Origin: a bacterium A37T11
GTDB lineage: Bacteria > Bacteroidota > Bacteroidia > Sphingobacteriales > Sphingobacteriaceae
Assembly (NCBI GenBank): GCA_900109895.1
Contig: FOBR01000013.1
Location: 62,001 to 126,000, forward strand
DNA: 64,000 bases
Direction: 5' to 3'
This document shows positions 26,397 through 34,751 of the stretch, in pieces. The position numbers and the translations under genes are program-made. Below the pieces are notes generated by a model, which searched no databases, was not told where the DNA came from, and worked only from the letters and a program-made list of their open reading frames with translations. The stretch's first letter is position 1, and every line of letters begins with the position of its first letter.

Positions 26397-27218
26397 TCAC
26401 AAAATCTTAACAATTAGGGAAAAAACTGTCATTAACATGATAATAATAGCAGGTTTAACCTTGCTGGGCAGAATTCCCCATTTCTTTTTGAAAGCTGCGG
26501 TGAAATGGTGGGCATTTTTGTATCCTACGGCGTCTGCAGTTTCTCCGACGGTATACCCCTCCTTCAGAAGTTCCTTTCCTCTTTTCATCCTAAGTTCATT
26601 TAAATAACCGAATACAGTATGGCCGAATAGCTCTTTAAACCCCTTTTTGAGTTTAAATTCATTTAATCCGGATTGTTGCGACAGTTCAGTTAAAGAGGAT
26701 GGCCGCCGGAGGTTTGACTCGACAAGAGATTTGACTTCATGCAATTTTTGAAGGTCTTTCTCTTTGATTATGTATGATGACCCCAGCTTCTGTGCAATTC
26801 CGATTTGTTGAGATTGGAGAAATGGTGTGGCCAGGCATAATGTAATCAATTTGGAAGGGTTATCTATTTCAATAACAGTTTGGAGCTGTTCACTAAAATA
26901 AGTATGATACTGGCCATCTTCTATAATCTGTGGTTTTTCAATCGGGTGAATAGTTGCCCGGATGCGTCCATTTATCATAAAATGGGTTATCAGGCAGCTG
27001 GGTGGGCCAAAAATTCTAAGTAGACACGGGAGTCCAGTGTCCCAGGTGCCCTCCAAAATATAAATACCAGAAATGTAGGTGCAGTGAAGAGAGAGAGAGC
27101 CTTGCGAAGTGTGCTTTTTATGATCGCAGTGTTTAAGCCCGCCTTTTTCAGGTGAATCCATAGAAAAATCCACATTAACTTGAATGTCTGTCGCTGTTTC
27201 AATGCTAGTAATTTTCAT
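26397..27218 (-). CDS. AraC-family regulator with hydrophobic C-terminal tail (heme locus)
   Basis: 273 residues. The two-helix-turn-helix AraC domain spans about 160-255 (SLTELSQQSGLNEFKLKKGFKELFGHTVFGYLNELR; TVGETADAVGYKNAHHFTAAFKKKWG), with a PchR-like N-terminal sensor part. It is divergent from the heme receptor gene with a 99-bp gap, so it very likely regulates heme uptake, as PchR-type regulators do for siderophores. Odd feature: after the DNA-binding domain the protein ends with about 18 very hydrophobic residues (PAIIIMLMTVFSLIVKIL), which could insert into the membrane. Confidence 0.85.
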   Translation of the reverse strand: MKITSIETATDIQVNVDFSMDSPEKGGLKHCDHKKHTSQGSLSLHCTYISGIYILEGTWDTGLPCLLRIFGPPSCLITHFMINGRIRATIHPIEKPQIIEDGQYHTYFSEQLQTVIEIDNPSKLITLCLATPFLQSQQIGIAQKLGSSYIIKEKDLQKLHEVKSLVESNLRRPSSLTELSQQSGLNEFKLKKGFKELFGHTVFGYLNELRMKRGKELLKEGYTVGETADAVGYKNAHHFTAAFKKKWGILPSKVKPAIIIMLMTVFSLIVKIL

Positions 27219-27280
27219 GTGACAATCCTTTCGGCGTTGTTTTTAATCCGTTTGACGTGGCTGTTGATTCAGCCTGTACC

Positions 27281-27292
27281 TGCAAATTTGCA
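27281..27292. promoter_or_regulatory. Palindrome in araC-heme receptor intergenic region
   Basis: Perfect 12-bp palindrome TGCAAATTTGCA, 26 bp upstream of the receptor start and 63 bp upstream of the araC start. It could bind the local regulator or a Fur-like iron repressor, although it does not match the classical Fur box well. No clear promoter boxes could be assigned around it. Confidence 0.35.
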
Positions 27293-27317
27293 TTATTATT
27301 TTTAAACAGTCTAAATA

Positions 27318-29576
27318 ATGCTTAGAATATTTGAAGTACTTTTATTTGGAATTTGGATATTATTTTCTCAGGTATTAGCACAAAGCTCACTCAGTACTAT
27401 TAAAGGGAGGATATTAACAAACGACGGCAAGCCTGCTGACGGGGTAACTGTTTTCCTAAGGGAGAACAATTATGTGACGGTTACCCAACGTGACGGTACG
27501 TATGTATTAAAAGTGCGGCCCGGTAAATACACTGTACAATATAAGATTTTGGGAATGGTGGCAAAAGAATCTCCGCTTGAGGTTGTTTCAAATGCTGCCA
27601 TTCATCTGCCAGAGGTATCCTTGGAAGTCTCTTCCATTGAACTTGATGAGGTGGTAATTACAGGGCAATTTGCACCCATTTCATTAAATAACTCGGTTTA
27701 TTTAGTACGTACACTAAGCCATGAGCAGATACGGTTACGCAATGCAACCAAAGTGCAGGAGGTTTTGAGTGATCAACTGGGGGTGCGGTTCACAAATGAC
27801 CTTACGCTGGGAACGACTGATATTTCATTAATGGGAATGTCTGGTCAGCGCGTTAAGATCTTGTTGGACGGAGTGCCGTTACTGGACCGCGGTGATACCC
27901 GGGAAAGCCTCAACCAGATTGATATTAATCAGATTGACCACATCGAACTCGTGGAAGGACCGATGTCAGTGAGTTATGGAAGCGATGCGCTGGGTGGGGT
28001 TATAAATCTGATCACCCAGAAGGGTGCAGGGGGCGAAAACTTTCGGGTATCGGGGAGAATTCAGGAAGAAACGGCAGGAAATGACTACAAGGGCTTTCAG
28101 GGAAGCGGCACCCATCATGAACATGTTGGGGTAAATTGGCAGCATAAAGGCTGGCAGCTTGACGGCCATATAACCCGGAATAATTTTAATGGCGCGCAGT
28201 TGGGCTGGCTGCCCAAAGACCAGTTGCTGGGGAATGTGACAACGGGTTACCGCAACAACACGATACATATCTGGTATCGTCTGGATGCAGAAGATGAAAC
28301 GATCAAAAATAACGGCGCACCAAATATAAATACGCATATACAAACAGATCAGCATTATTTAAGCAATCGTTGGATGCACCAGTTGCAGGTTGAGTGGAAT
28401 ATCAACAGCCGGATGAGTTTTTCGGGCGCCGCTTCATATACTGACTATAGCCGGAGGACGCAAACAACTACATTGGATGTTTTAACGGGCGATCGCAGAC
28501 TTTCACTGGGTGCAGGTGAGCAGGATAAATCGATGTTTGATAGCAAATTTTTTAGGAGTACGCTGCAGTACCGCATTTCCAATTCGGTGTCATTACAGCC
28601 TGGTGCCGAGATCAGTCTGACAGGAAGCAGTGGTGCCCGCATCCTGGGTACGCCAACGATCAATGATTATGCTTTTTTTGTGTCTTCTGAAGTGGCTGTT
28701 ACTCCTGGCATCCATCTCAGGCCCGGATTACGCTTTATCAAAAATTCGGTCTACGATGCACCGCCAGTCATCCCGTCGATCAATGCGAAAGTATCTCTTT
28801 CAAAGGCACTGGATTTACGGCTGGCTTATGCACGAGGTTTCAGGTCTCCGGCCCTTCGTGAACTCTACTTCGATTTCTTTGACGCCAGCCACTCCATCAG
28901 AGGAAATGAACATCTCGAAGCCGAGTTTTCTAACAGCTTTAATGCTTCTGTTGCACTAAAAACACGTGAATGGGGTTCCATGCAGTTAAAATCAGAACTG
29001 GGAGCTTTTTATAATGATTTTAATAACCTGATCACCACGGGTTACGATCAGACCAATCCAGCTGTAATGACGTATATTAATATTGATAAATATCGTACTA
29101 CCGGTGGTACATGGAATAATACAGTATATTATCAGAACTTGCAGGTTGGTATAGGTTTTTCTTATACAGGTGTATATAATCGCCTGCATGAGGAGGATAC
29201 CAGCCTTCCCGGATTGACTTGGTATCCTGAAGTCAATGCCAACCTGCTGTATCACTTAAAAAAGATCAGGACTGACGTCAGCCTGTTTTATAAATTCAAC
29301 GGCAAACTGCCCTCCTATGAAACTACCATTGAAAACGAAGAAACTATTATCCATCGTGCAGAGCGATCAGCCTACCATATCGCTGATTTCACGATTAATA
29401 AATACATTAACAACAGGTTGTCACTAGCTGGTGGGGTTAAGAATCTTTTTAATGTCACCAATGTCAGGAACACCTCAGCCGATGTGGGAGGGGCACACAG
29501 TACAGGTGGGCCGGTTCCGCTGGGCTATGGCCGTTCATTTTTTTTGGGCCTCAATTTTCAGTTTAGCAACTATTAA
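27318..29576 (+). CDS. hmuR: TonB-dependent heme receptor
   Basis: 752 residues: signal peptide (to about residue 22, VLAQ), carboxypeptidase-regulatory-like domain (about 26-105, IKGRILTNDGKPADGVTV), TonB box region (LDEVVITGQFAP), plug (VQEVLSDQLGVRF; MGMSGQRVKILLDGVPLLDRGD; IDHIELVEGPMSVSYGSDALGGVINLI) and a beta barrel ending FFLGLNFQFSNY. The FRSPALRELYFDF segment resembles the FRAP/NPNL region of heme receptors. With HmuY, the ABC importer and HmuS encoded next, heme is the most likely substrate. It starts the heme uptake operon, divergent from the AraC gene. Confidence 0.88.
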   Translation: MLRIFEVLLFGIWILFSQVLAQSSLSTIKGRILTNDGKPADGVTVFLRENNYVTVTQRDGTYVLKVRPGKYTVQYKILGMVAKESPLEVVSNAAIHLPEVSLEVSSIELDEVVITGQFAPISLNNSVYLVRTLSHEQIRLRNATKVQEVLSDQLGVRFTNDLTLGTTDISLMGMSGQRVKILLDGVPLLDRGDTRESLNQIDINQIDHIELVEGPMSVSYGSDALGGVINLITQKGAGGENFRVSGRIQEETAGNDYKGFQGSGTHHEHVGVNWQHKGWQLDGHITRNNFNGAQLGWLPKDQLLGNVTTGYRNNTIHIWYRLDAEDETIKNNGAPNINTHIQTDQHYLSNRWMHQLQVEWNINSRMSFSGAASYTDYSRRTQTTTLDVLTGDRRLSLGAGEQDKSMFDSKFFRSTLQYRISNSVSLQPGAEISLTGSSGARILGTPTINDYAFFVSSEVAVTPGIHLRPGLRFIKNSVYDAPPVIPSINAKVSLSKALDLRLAYARGFRSPALRELYFDFFDASHSIRGNEHLEAEFSNSFNASVALKTREWGSMQLKSELGAFYNDFNNLITTGYDQTNPAVMTYINIDKYRTTGGTWNNTVYYQNLQVGIGFSYTGVYNRLHEEDTSLPGLTWYPEVNANLLYHLKKIRTDVSLFYKFNGKLPSYETTIENEETIIHRAERSAYHIADFTINKYINNRLSLAGGVKNLFNVTNVRNTSADVGGAHSTGGPVPLGYGRSFFLGLNFQFSNY

Positions 29577-29617
29577 TTTTTAATTCATCAATATTCAACA
29601 TGTTAAATCACAAGTTC

Positions 29618-30994
29618 ATGAAAAAGCTATTATATTACGTTATTTTAGGAACATTTACGGTAATTTCCTGTAAAAATGACGACCCTCCACTGCCTGACAA
29701 TCTGGTCAATTTTGTAAGTGACACCCAAGGGATGGAATCGGAAGATGGCTCTGCCACTGTTACGCTCAACTTAAGCCGATCCACTGATGTTGCCGTGCCA
29801 CTGACTATAGACCTGCAAGCTTCGGGCGTTAACTATGGTACACAATTCACTACAGAGCCTTCTGCCACGGAAGGATCCCTGATGGTCACCGTGCCGGCTG
29901 GCAGCAACACTGTATCTTTCAAAGTAGTGAGGGCCGATGGTGTGCTGCTTGAAGGAACGGAATCGCTGGCGTTTACCATTAAATCTGCCGGACAGCCTGT
30001 ATTGATAGGTCAAACAGCTAAGCTCACGCTTAGCTTTGCATCCATTATTTCCCAAGGCAGCTCACTCACACTAAACGGTGGTGAAGGGGGTGCGGCAGCC
30101 GTTAATTCAGTATTCGTAGACTTAAGCGCAAATTCGCAGGTTTCTGTGGCAAGGGATAGCTGGGATTTGGGCTTTTATAGCGGTGACGATTTTAGGGTGA
30201 TCTTAAATAATTCAACGGCGGCCTCCGTAGTTACCGTGAATAAAACCGACCTAGCGCAGGTTTCATCCGCAGATATCAATATTGCCGATTTGGAACTGGG
30301 CTTCGGTAAAGGAACCTTTAGTCTATTTGACGATGTAACTGGCGACCTGGCAAAAACAGCGATTCAGCAGGTTTCTGCTACAGATGGTGATAATAAAGTC
30401 TATGTGATCAACCGGGCAGGAGGTTCTGGAACTACGTCCACTGCAGCCGATTTGGTGAAAGTGCGAATTGTAAGAGCCTCAGGAGGCTATACGTTACAGT
30501 TTGCCAAGTTAAACGAAACTACGTTTAAAACAGTAACCGTGACTAAAGATACCAAATATAACTTTAATTACGTTTCTTTTAACAGTGGAGCCGCGGTAGC
30601 CGTAGAACCCACAAAAGACCATTGGGACATGGAATGGACGTATAGTATATATTTTACTGGCAGCTTTCCTTATGCTTTTTCAGACTTGATATTCACCAAT
30701 TATTTGGGAAATACACAGTCAGCTGAAGTACTCACCAGCACGGTAGGCTACCAGGCATTTAATGAAAGCAATTTAAGCAGTGTAACGTTTAGCAATAGCC
30801 GTAACACCATCAGCTCAAATTGGCGCACCACTTCGCCCTCCACGCAGGCGGGCGTAAAAACCGATCGGTTTTATGTCATTAAAGATGCTGCTGGTAATAT
30901 ATATAAAATTAAATTCATTAGTTTCACTACACAGGATGGAGGTACCAGAGGATATCCAAAACTGGAATATGCACTGGTCAAAAAGGGAGTATAA
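29618..30994 (+). CDS. hmuY: HmuY-family heme-binding lipoprotein
   Basis: About 458 residues starting at ATG 29618 (MKKLLYYV). ATG 29600 would add six residues before the signal. The lipoprotein signal ends TVISCKNDDPP. Residues of about 30-140 form a Calx-beta-like module (MESEDGSATVTLNLSRS). The rest is the HmuY beta-rich domain (SWDLGFYSGDDFRVILNNS; HWDMEWTYSIYF; YVIKDAAGNIYKIKFISF). HmuY captures heme at the surface and hands it to the TonB receptor. The added N-terminal module makes it longer than a bare HmuY domain protein. The operon position right after the receptor fits. Confidence 0.88.
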   Translation: MKKLLYYVILGTFTVISCKNDDPPLPDNLVNFVSDTQGMESEDGSATVTLNLSRSTDVAVPLTIDLQASGVNYGTQFTTEPSATEGSLMVTVPAGSNTVSFKVVRADGVLLEGTESLAFTIKSAGQPVLIGQTAKLTLSFASIISQGSSLTLNGGEGGAAAVNSVFVDLSANSQVSVARDSWDLGFYSGDDFRVILNNSTAASVVTVNKTDLAQVSSADINIADLELGFGKGTFSLFDDVTGDLAKTAIQQVSATDGDNKVYVINRAGGSGTTSTAADLVKVRIVRASGGYTLQFAKLNETTFKTVTVTKDTKYNFNYVSFNSGAAVAVEPTKDHWDMEWTYSIYFTGSFPYAFSDLIFTNYLGNTQSAEVLTSTVGYQAFNESNLSSVTFSNSRNTISSNWRTTSPSTQAGVKTDRFYVIKDAAGNIYKIKFISFTTQDGGTRGYPKLEYALVKKGV

Positions 30995-30995
30995 T

Positions 30996-31850
30996 ATGAG
31001 TACCTGTAAAATATATTTGTTTTTTTTATTGTTATTTGGGCCAGGAACAATCCTGGCCCAAGGCAGTAAATCATTATCTCCTGGAGTAAAGATTGTTTCG
31101 GTAAATGGTACCATAAGCGAAATATTGGCAGATCTGGGATTGGAAAAAAATTTAGTGGGTGTGGATGTAACGAGTACCTATCCAGCCAGTATGCGGGCAA
31201 AACCCAAAGTGGGACATAACCGCAATTTGTCTGCCGAAGGAATATTGGCTTTACAACCAGATATCGTAACAGGCTTGTATTTGGATATGAAGCCCGAGCT
31301 GATCACCCAGCTAAAAAGTGCTGGCATCAAATTATTATTATTTAAACAGGAATATTCTGCCGAAGGGACGCGCAAATTGATTAGGGAGGTAGCAGCCAGT
31401 GTTGGCAAAACGCAGCTGGCGGCAGGGATGATTGCCAAACTGGATAAAGACCTGGCTGGGGCATCAAGGATCATTCACGCACGAATTAAACCAAAAGTAT
31501 TGTTTATTTATGCACGTGGCACTGGAACAATGATGGTGGCGGGCAAAGGAACCCAAGTACAAACTATCATCCAATTGTCCGGCGGCGAGAATGCAGTAAC
31601 AGGCTTCTCTGATTTTAAACCGCTCACAGCAGAGTCGTTGGTAGAGTCAGACCCCGATGTGATTCTATTATTTAGCAGTGGACTGGAAAGTTTGGGTGGC
31701 ATAGGAGGGCTGTTATCCGTACAGGGCATTGATCAGACCAAAGCTGGGAAAAATAAAAAAGTAGTAAGTATGGACGGAGCATTGCTGACGGGATTTGGGC
31801 CCAGACTTGGCCAGGCGGTGGCGGAGTTAACTCAAAAAATACATCAATAA
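30996..31850 (+). CDS. hmuT: Heme ABC transporter substrate-binding protein
   Basis: 284 residues from ATG 30996, which begins one base after the HmuY stop. A longer in-frame reading from 30873 would overlap hmuY and lack a signal. The signal peptide ends near TILAQ. It is a class III binding protein with ISEILADLGLEKNLVGVDVTSTYP, KVGHNRNLSAEGILALQPD and ALLTGFGPRLGQAVAEL, close to HmuT/PhuT. It carries heme through the periplasm to the FecCD-type permease. The stop TAA directly abuts the permease ATG. Confidence 0.92.
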   Translation: MSTCKIYLFFLLLFGPGTILAQGSKSLSPGVKIVSVNGTISEILADLGLEKNLVGVDVTSTYPASMRAKPKVGHNRNLSAEGILALQPDIVTGLYLDMKPELITQLKSAGIKLLLFKQEYSAEGTRKLIREVAASVGKTQLAAGMIAKLDKDLAGASRIIHARIKPKVLFIYARGTGTMMVAGKGTQVQTIIQLSGGENAVTGFSDFKPLTAESLVESDPDVILLFSSGLESLGGIGGLLSVQGIDQTKAGKNKKVVSMDGALLTGFGPRLGQAVAELTQKIHQ

Positions 31851-32900
31851 ATGGTAAAAAACTATAGCCTCATCATGGGAGGCTTATTGGTGCTATTGCT
31901 AATGGTTATGACGTTGTCTGTATGTTTGGGTGCTGTGTCTATCCCGTTGGATGCTTTTTTTTCAATCGTTGGTGCTCGTTTGGGCCTCAACAGCCACCAT
32001 AATTTCCTGCCCAGGCAAGAAGCGGTACTATGGGTGCTCCGGTTTCCCCGGACAATTTTGGCAATGCTGATTGGTGCAGGTTTGGCAACATCTGGAGCAG
32101 CTTTTCAGGGTCTATTCCGCAATCCATTGGCAGAACCTGGACTAATTGGCATCTCATCGGGGGCTTCGCTTTTTGCGGTAGCTATGATCGTATTAGAAGT
32201 GGGTATATTCCAACAATTGACCGGGTATCTAGGTTATTATGCCTTATCGGTAGCGGCGTTTATAGGTGCTTGTCTTACTACATTTATGGTTTACCGGTTG
32301 TCTATTCGCCATGGCAAAGCAGACATTGCATCACTGTTGCTGGTTGGAATTGCTATGAATGCGCTAGCGGGAGCCTTTATAGGGTTAATGACCTACATGG
32401 CTACCGACGAGCAGTTGCGTACGATCACGTTTTGGAGCCTCGGCAGCCTGGGCGGTGCAACCTGGCAATCGGTATTTACCGTCATGCCCTTTATAGGTAT
32501 ACCACTATTGGTTTTGCCGTTTTTGGCGAAATCGCTTAATGCTTTTTCGCTGGGGGACGCCACAGCCAGACATATGGGAATTAATACGAACCAAGTAAAA
32601 AGGAATGTCATTATCCTGGCAACTATGGCTGTGGGTGGTTCTGTAGCCGTCGCTGGTATAATTGGCTTCATTGGCCTCATTATCCCGCATATGATCCGAA
32701 TGGCTTTTAGCGCAGACCATCGCTTAGTGATCCCGGGGTCTGCACTGTTGGGAGCGTCAGTATTGACGGGTGCAGACCTGCTGGCCAGGACGGTTGCGTC
32801 CCCAGCAGAGCTACCAATAGGTATTGTGACTTCACTGATAGGCGTTCCAGTATTTATTTATATCATTGTAAACCAAAAAAAGAGGAATAGCGATGATTAA
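31851..32900 (+). CDS. hmuU: FecCD-family heme ABC transporter permease
   Basis: 349 residues with about ten membrane helices. Typical FecCD/BtuC elements: LRFPRTILAMLIGAGLATSGAAFQGLFRNPLAEPGLIG split over helix 2, WSLGSLGG, and the coupling region GFIGLIIPHMIR followed by LLGASVLTGADLLART. It is the inner-membrane channel of the heme importer. It begins immediately after the hmuT stop and overlaps the ATPase gene by 8 bp, signs of translational coupling. Confidence 0.94.
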   Translation: MVKNYSLIMGGLLVLLLMVMTLSVCLGAVSIPLDAFFSIVGARLGLNSHHNFLPRQEAVLWVLRFPRTILAMLIGAGLATSGAAFQGLFRNPLAEPGLIGISSGASLFAVAMIVLEVGIFQQLTGYLGYYALSVAAFIGACLTTFMVYRLSIRHGKADIASLLLVGIAMNALAGAFIGLMTYMATDEQLRTITFWSLGSLGGATWQSVFTVMPFIGIPLLVLPFLAKSLNAFSLGDATARHMGINTNQVKRNVIILATMAVGGSVAVAGIIGFIGLIIPHMIRMAFSADHRLVIPGSALLGASVLTGADLLARTVASPAELPIGIVTSLIGVPVFIYIIVNQKKRNSDD

Positions 32901-33684
32901 AGCAGAAAGCATAGAATATTGGGCTGGAAAGCGCAGACTATTGCATGATGTAAGCCTCGAAGTGCGGAAAGGAGAGATGCTTTCTATCATCGGGGCTAAT
33001 GGAGCAGGAAAAAGTACGCTCTTGAAATTGTTATGTGGCGATCAAAAGGCCCATGCAGGCACTATAAGCCTAAATGGTATAACCATCGCGGAACTATCCT
33101 CACAGCAACTAGCCAAAATGCGTGCGGTATTGATGCAGCGGCATACCTTATCGGTCGCTTTTACCGTTAAAGAAATTGTATTAATGGGTCGTTATCCACA
33201 TTTTGATGTACGCCCTAGTCAGCAAGATATGGAGGTGGTACGCTTGGCAATGGAAGATACGGGGATTATAGATATGGCCGCCAGGAACTATCACACCTTA
33301 TCTGGCGGTGAACAACAGCGAGTGCAGTTGTCGCGGGTTATCGCCCAGATCAGAGATGTGCCGCATGCGGTCTTATTTCTCGACGAACCCACAACAGGTT
33401 TGGATTTACTTTATCAGCAACAGCTGTTACTAATAGCAAAAAAAATGGCTGGAGCCGGGCATAGCATAGTCACCGTATTGCATGATATTAATTTTGCTGC
33501 CCATTATTCAGATCATATCCTAATTCTGAAAGAAGGTCGCATGGTGGCTTATGGCAAGCCCCGGGAAGTAATTACCGGCAAACATATTCAGGACGCATTC
33601 GGCATTGGCGTCAGGCTAATCACTACAGACGACCCGGATAGACCCTTGATATTTCCCGGCGACTTGATGGATACTCATAAATAA
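32893..33684 (+). CDS. hmuV: Heme ABC transporter ATP-binding protein
   Basis: 263 residues, one ABC ATPase domain: Walker A GANGAGKST, Q-loop MQRHTL, signature LSGGEQQRVQLSR, Walker B AVLFLDEPTTGLD and H-switch TVLHDINFAAHYSD. Close to HmuV/FecE-type subunits that drive heme import. It overlaps hmuU by 8 bp and is followed after 16 bp by hmuS. Confidence 0.94.
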   Translation: MIKAESIEYWAGKRRLLHDVSLEVRKGEMLSIIGANGAGKSTLLKLLCGDQKAHAGTISLNGITIAELSSQQLAKMRAVLMQRHTLSVAFTVKEIVLMGRYPHFDVRPSQQDMEVVRLAMEDTGIIDMAARNYHTLSGGEQQRVQLSRVIAQIRDVPHAVLFLDEPTTGLDLLYQQQLLLIAKKMAGAGHSIVTVLHDINFAAHYSDHILILKEGRMVAYGKPREVITGKHIQDAFGIGVRLITTDDPDRPLIFPGDLMDTHK

Positions 33685-33700
33685 TAAATAATAAAACGAT

Positions 33701-34726
33701 ATGGAAACGATACTATCAAATTTGAAAGCAAAATGGGAAGCTCTGAAAGCTGAAAACCCGAAACTGCGCATCCGCGATGCGGCAAAACAACTAGAAGTAA
33801 GCGAAGCTGAATTGCTCAATACAGGCATAGGCCAAGGTGTGAACCGCTTAAACGATGATTTTCAAGGGTTACTGAAAGAAACCGAGGGTCTTGGTAAAGT
33901 GATGGCGTTGACACGCAACGACCATTGCGTACATGAGCGTAAAGGAATCTATAAGAAAGTGGGGTTTAATGGTCACGTGGGCTTGGTGGTCACGCCAGAT
34001 ATCGATCTGCGCTTGTTTATGTCACACTGGCATTTTGGTTTTGCCGTTAATGAAGATGAGCGTCTCAGCTTACAGTTTTTTGACAGCGATGGCACTGCAG
34101 TGCATAAAATATACCTCACCGAACACAGCGATCGGCTAGCTTATAATCAGCTGGTGGACAAATACCGGGCGCAAGAACAGGCCACGGCATTGAAAACACA
34201 GCCCTTGCCGGTCCCGGCTACGGATATTGCCGATGAGGACGCAGACCTGGCAGGTTTCCATCAGGACTGGATAGCACTAAAGGATACCCATGACTTTCAT
34301 TCCATGGTTAAGAAGCACCGGCTAAGCCGATCACAGGCCATTAGGCTAGCTCCCGAAGGATACACCGTGCGGCTGGAATTAGAAACGTTAAAAGATCTAT
34401 TAAAAGCAGCTTCTGATAGTCAAACGGAGATCATGGTATTTACGGGAAGTGCGGGCTGTATACAAATACATACCGGCCAAATTAATCGGTTGGTAGAGAC
34501 AGGCCCTTGGTTTAACGTGCTCGACCCAATGTTTAACATGCACCTGCGTATGGATGGTATAGCTGCCATCTGGCTGGTGAAGAAGCCGACAGTAGATGGC
34601 TTGGTTCATAGTATAGAGGTTTATAATGCAGAAGGAAATACCATCGTACAATTCTTTGGCAAGCGTAAGCCAGGTATACCTGAGAGCGAAGCTTGGAGGA
34701 CATTATTAAGCGCTATTCCTGCGTAA
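33701..34726 (+). CDS. hmuS: HmuS/ChuS-family heme-degrading protein
   Basis: 341 residues, the usual length of the two-domain HemS/ChuS/HmuS family. Two related halves are visible (about 20-150 with LGKVMALTRNDHCVHERKG and HVGLVVTPDIDLRLFMSHWHFGF; about 185-335 with IMVFTGSAGCIQIHTGQINRL, NVLDPMFNMHLRMDGIAAIWLVKKP). These cytoplasmic proteins bind heme and release its iron or store it after import. As the last gene of the heme operon it completes the route from surface to cytoplasm. The axial His cannot be assigned with certainty here. Confidence 0.92.
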   Translation: METILSNLKAKWEALKAENPKLRIRDAAKQLEVSEAELLNTGIGQGVNRLNDDFQGLLKETEGLGKVMALTRNDHCVHERKGIYKKVGFNGHVGLVVTPDIDLRLFMSHWHFGFAVNEDERLSLQFFDSDGTAVHKIYLTEHSDRLAYNQLVDKYRAQEQATALKTQPLPVPATDIADEDADLAGFHQDWIALKDTHDFHSMVKKHRLSRSQAIRLAPEGYTVRLELETLKDLLKAASDSQTEIMVFTGSAGCIQIHTGQINRLVETGPWFNVLDPMFNMHLRMDGIAAIWLVKKPTVDGLVHSIEVYNAEGNTIVQFFGKRKPGIPESEAWRTLLSAIPA

Positions 34727-34751
34727 TTACCTTTTAAGTTACACTTAGTTA

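Noticed and set aside
27277-27292. TACCTGCAAATTTG as promoter -7 box for the heme receptor
   Set aside because: It does not match TAnnTTTG in register, and the spacing to TTTG at 27251 is wrong; kept only as a palindrome.
30873-30995. Longer N-terminus of the heme-binding protein starting inside hmuY
   Set aside because: The extension has no signal peptide character and overlaps a confirmed gene; ATG 30996 gives a normal signal.
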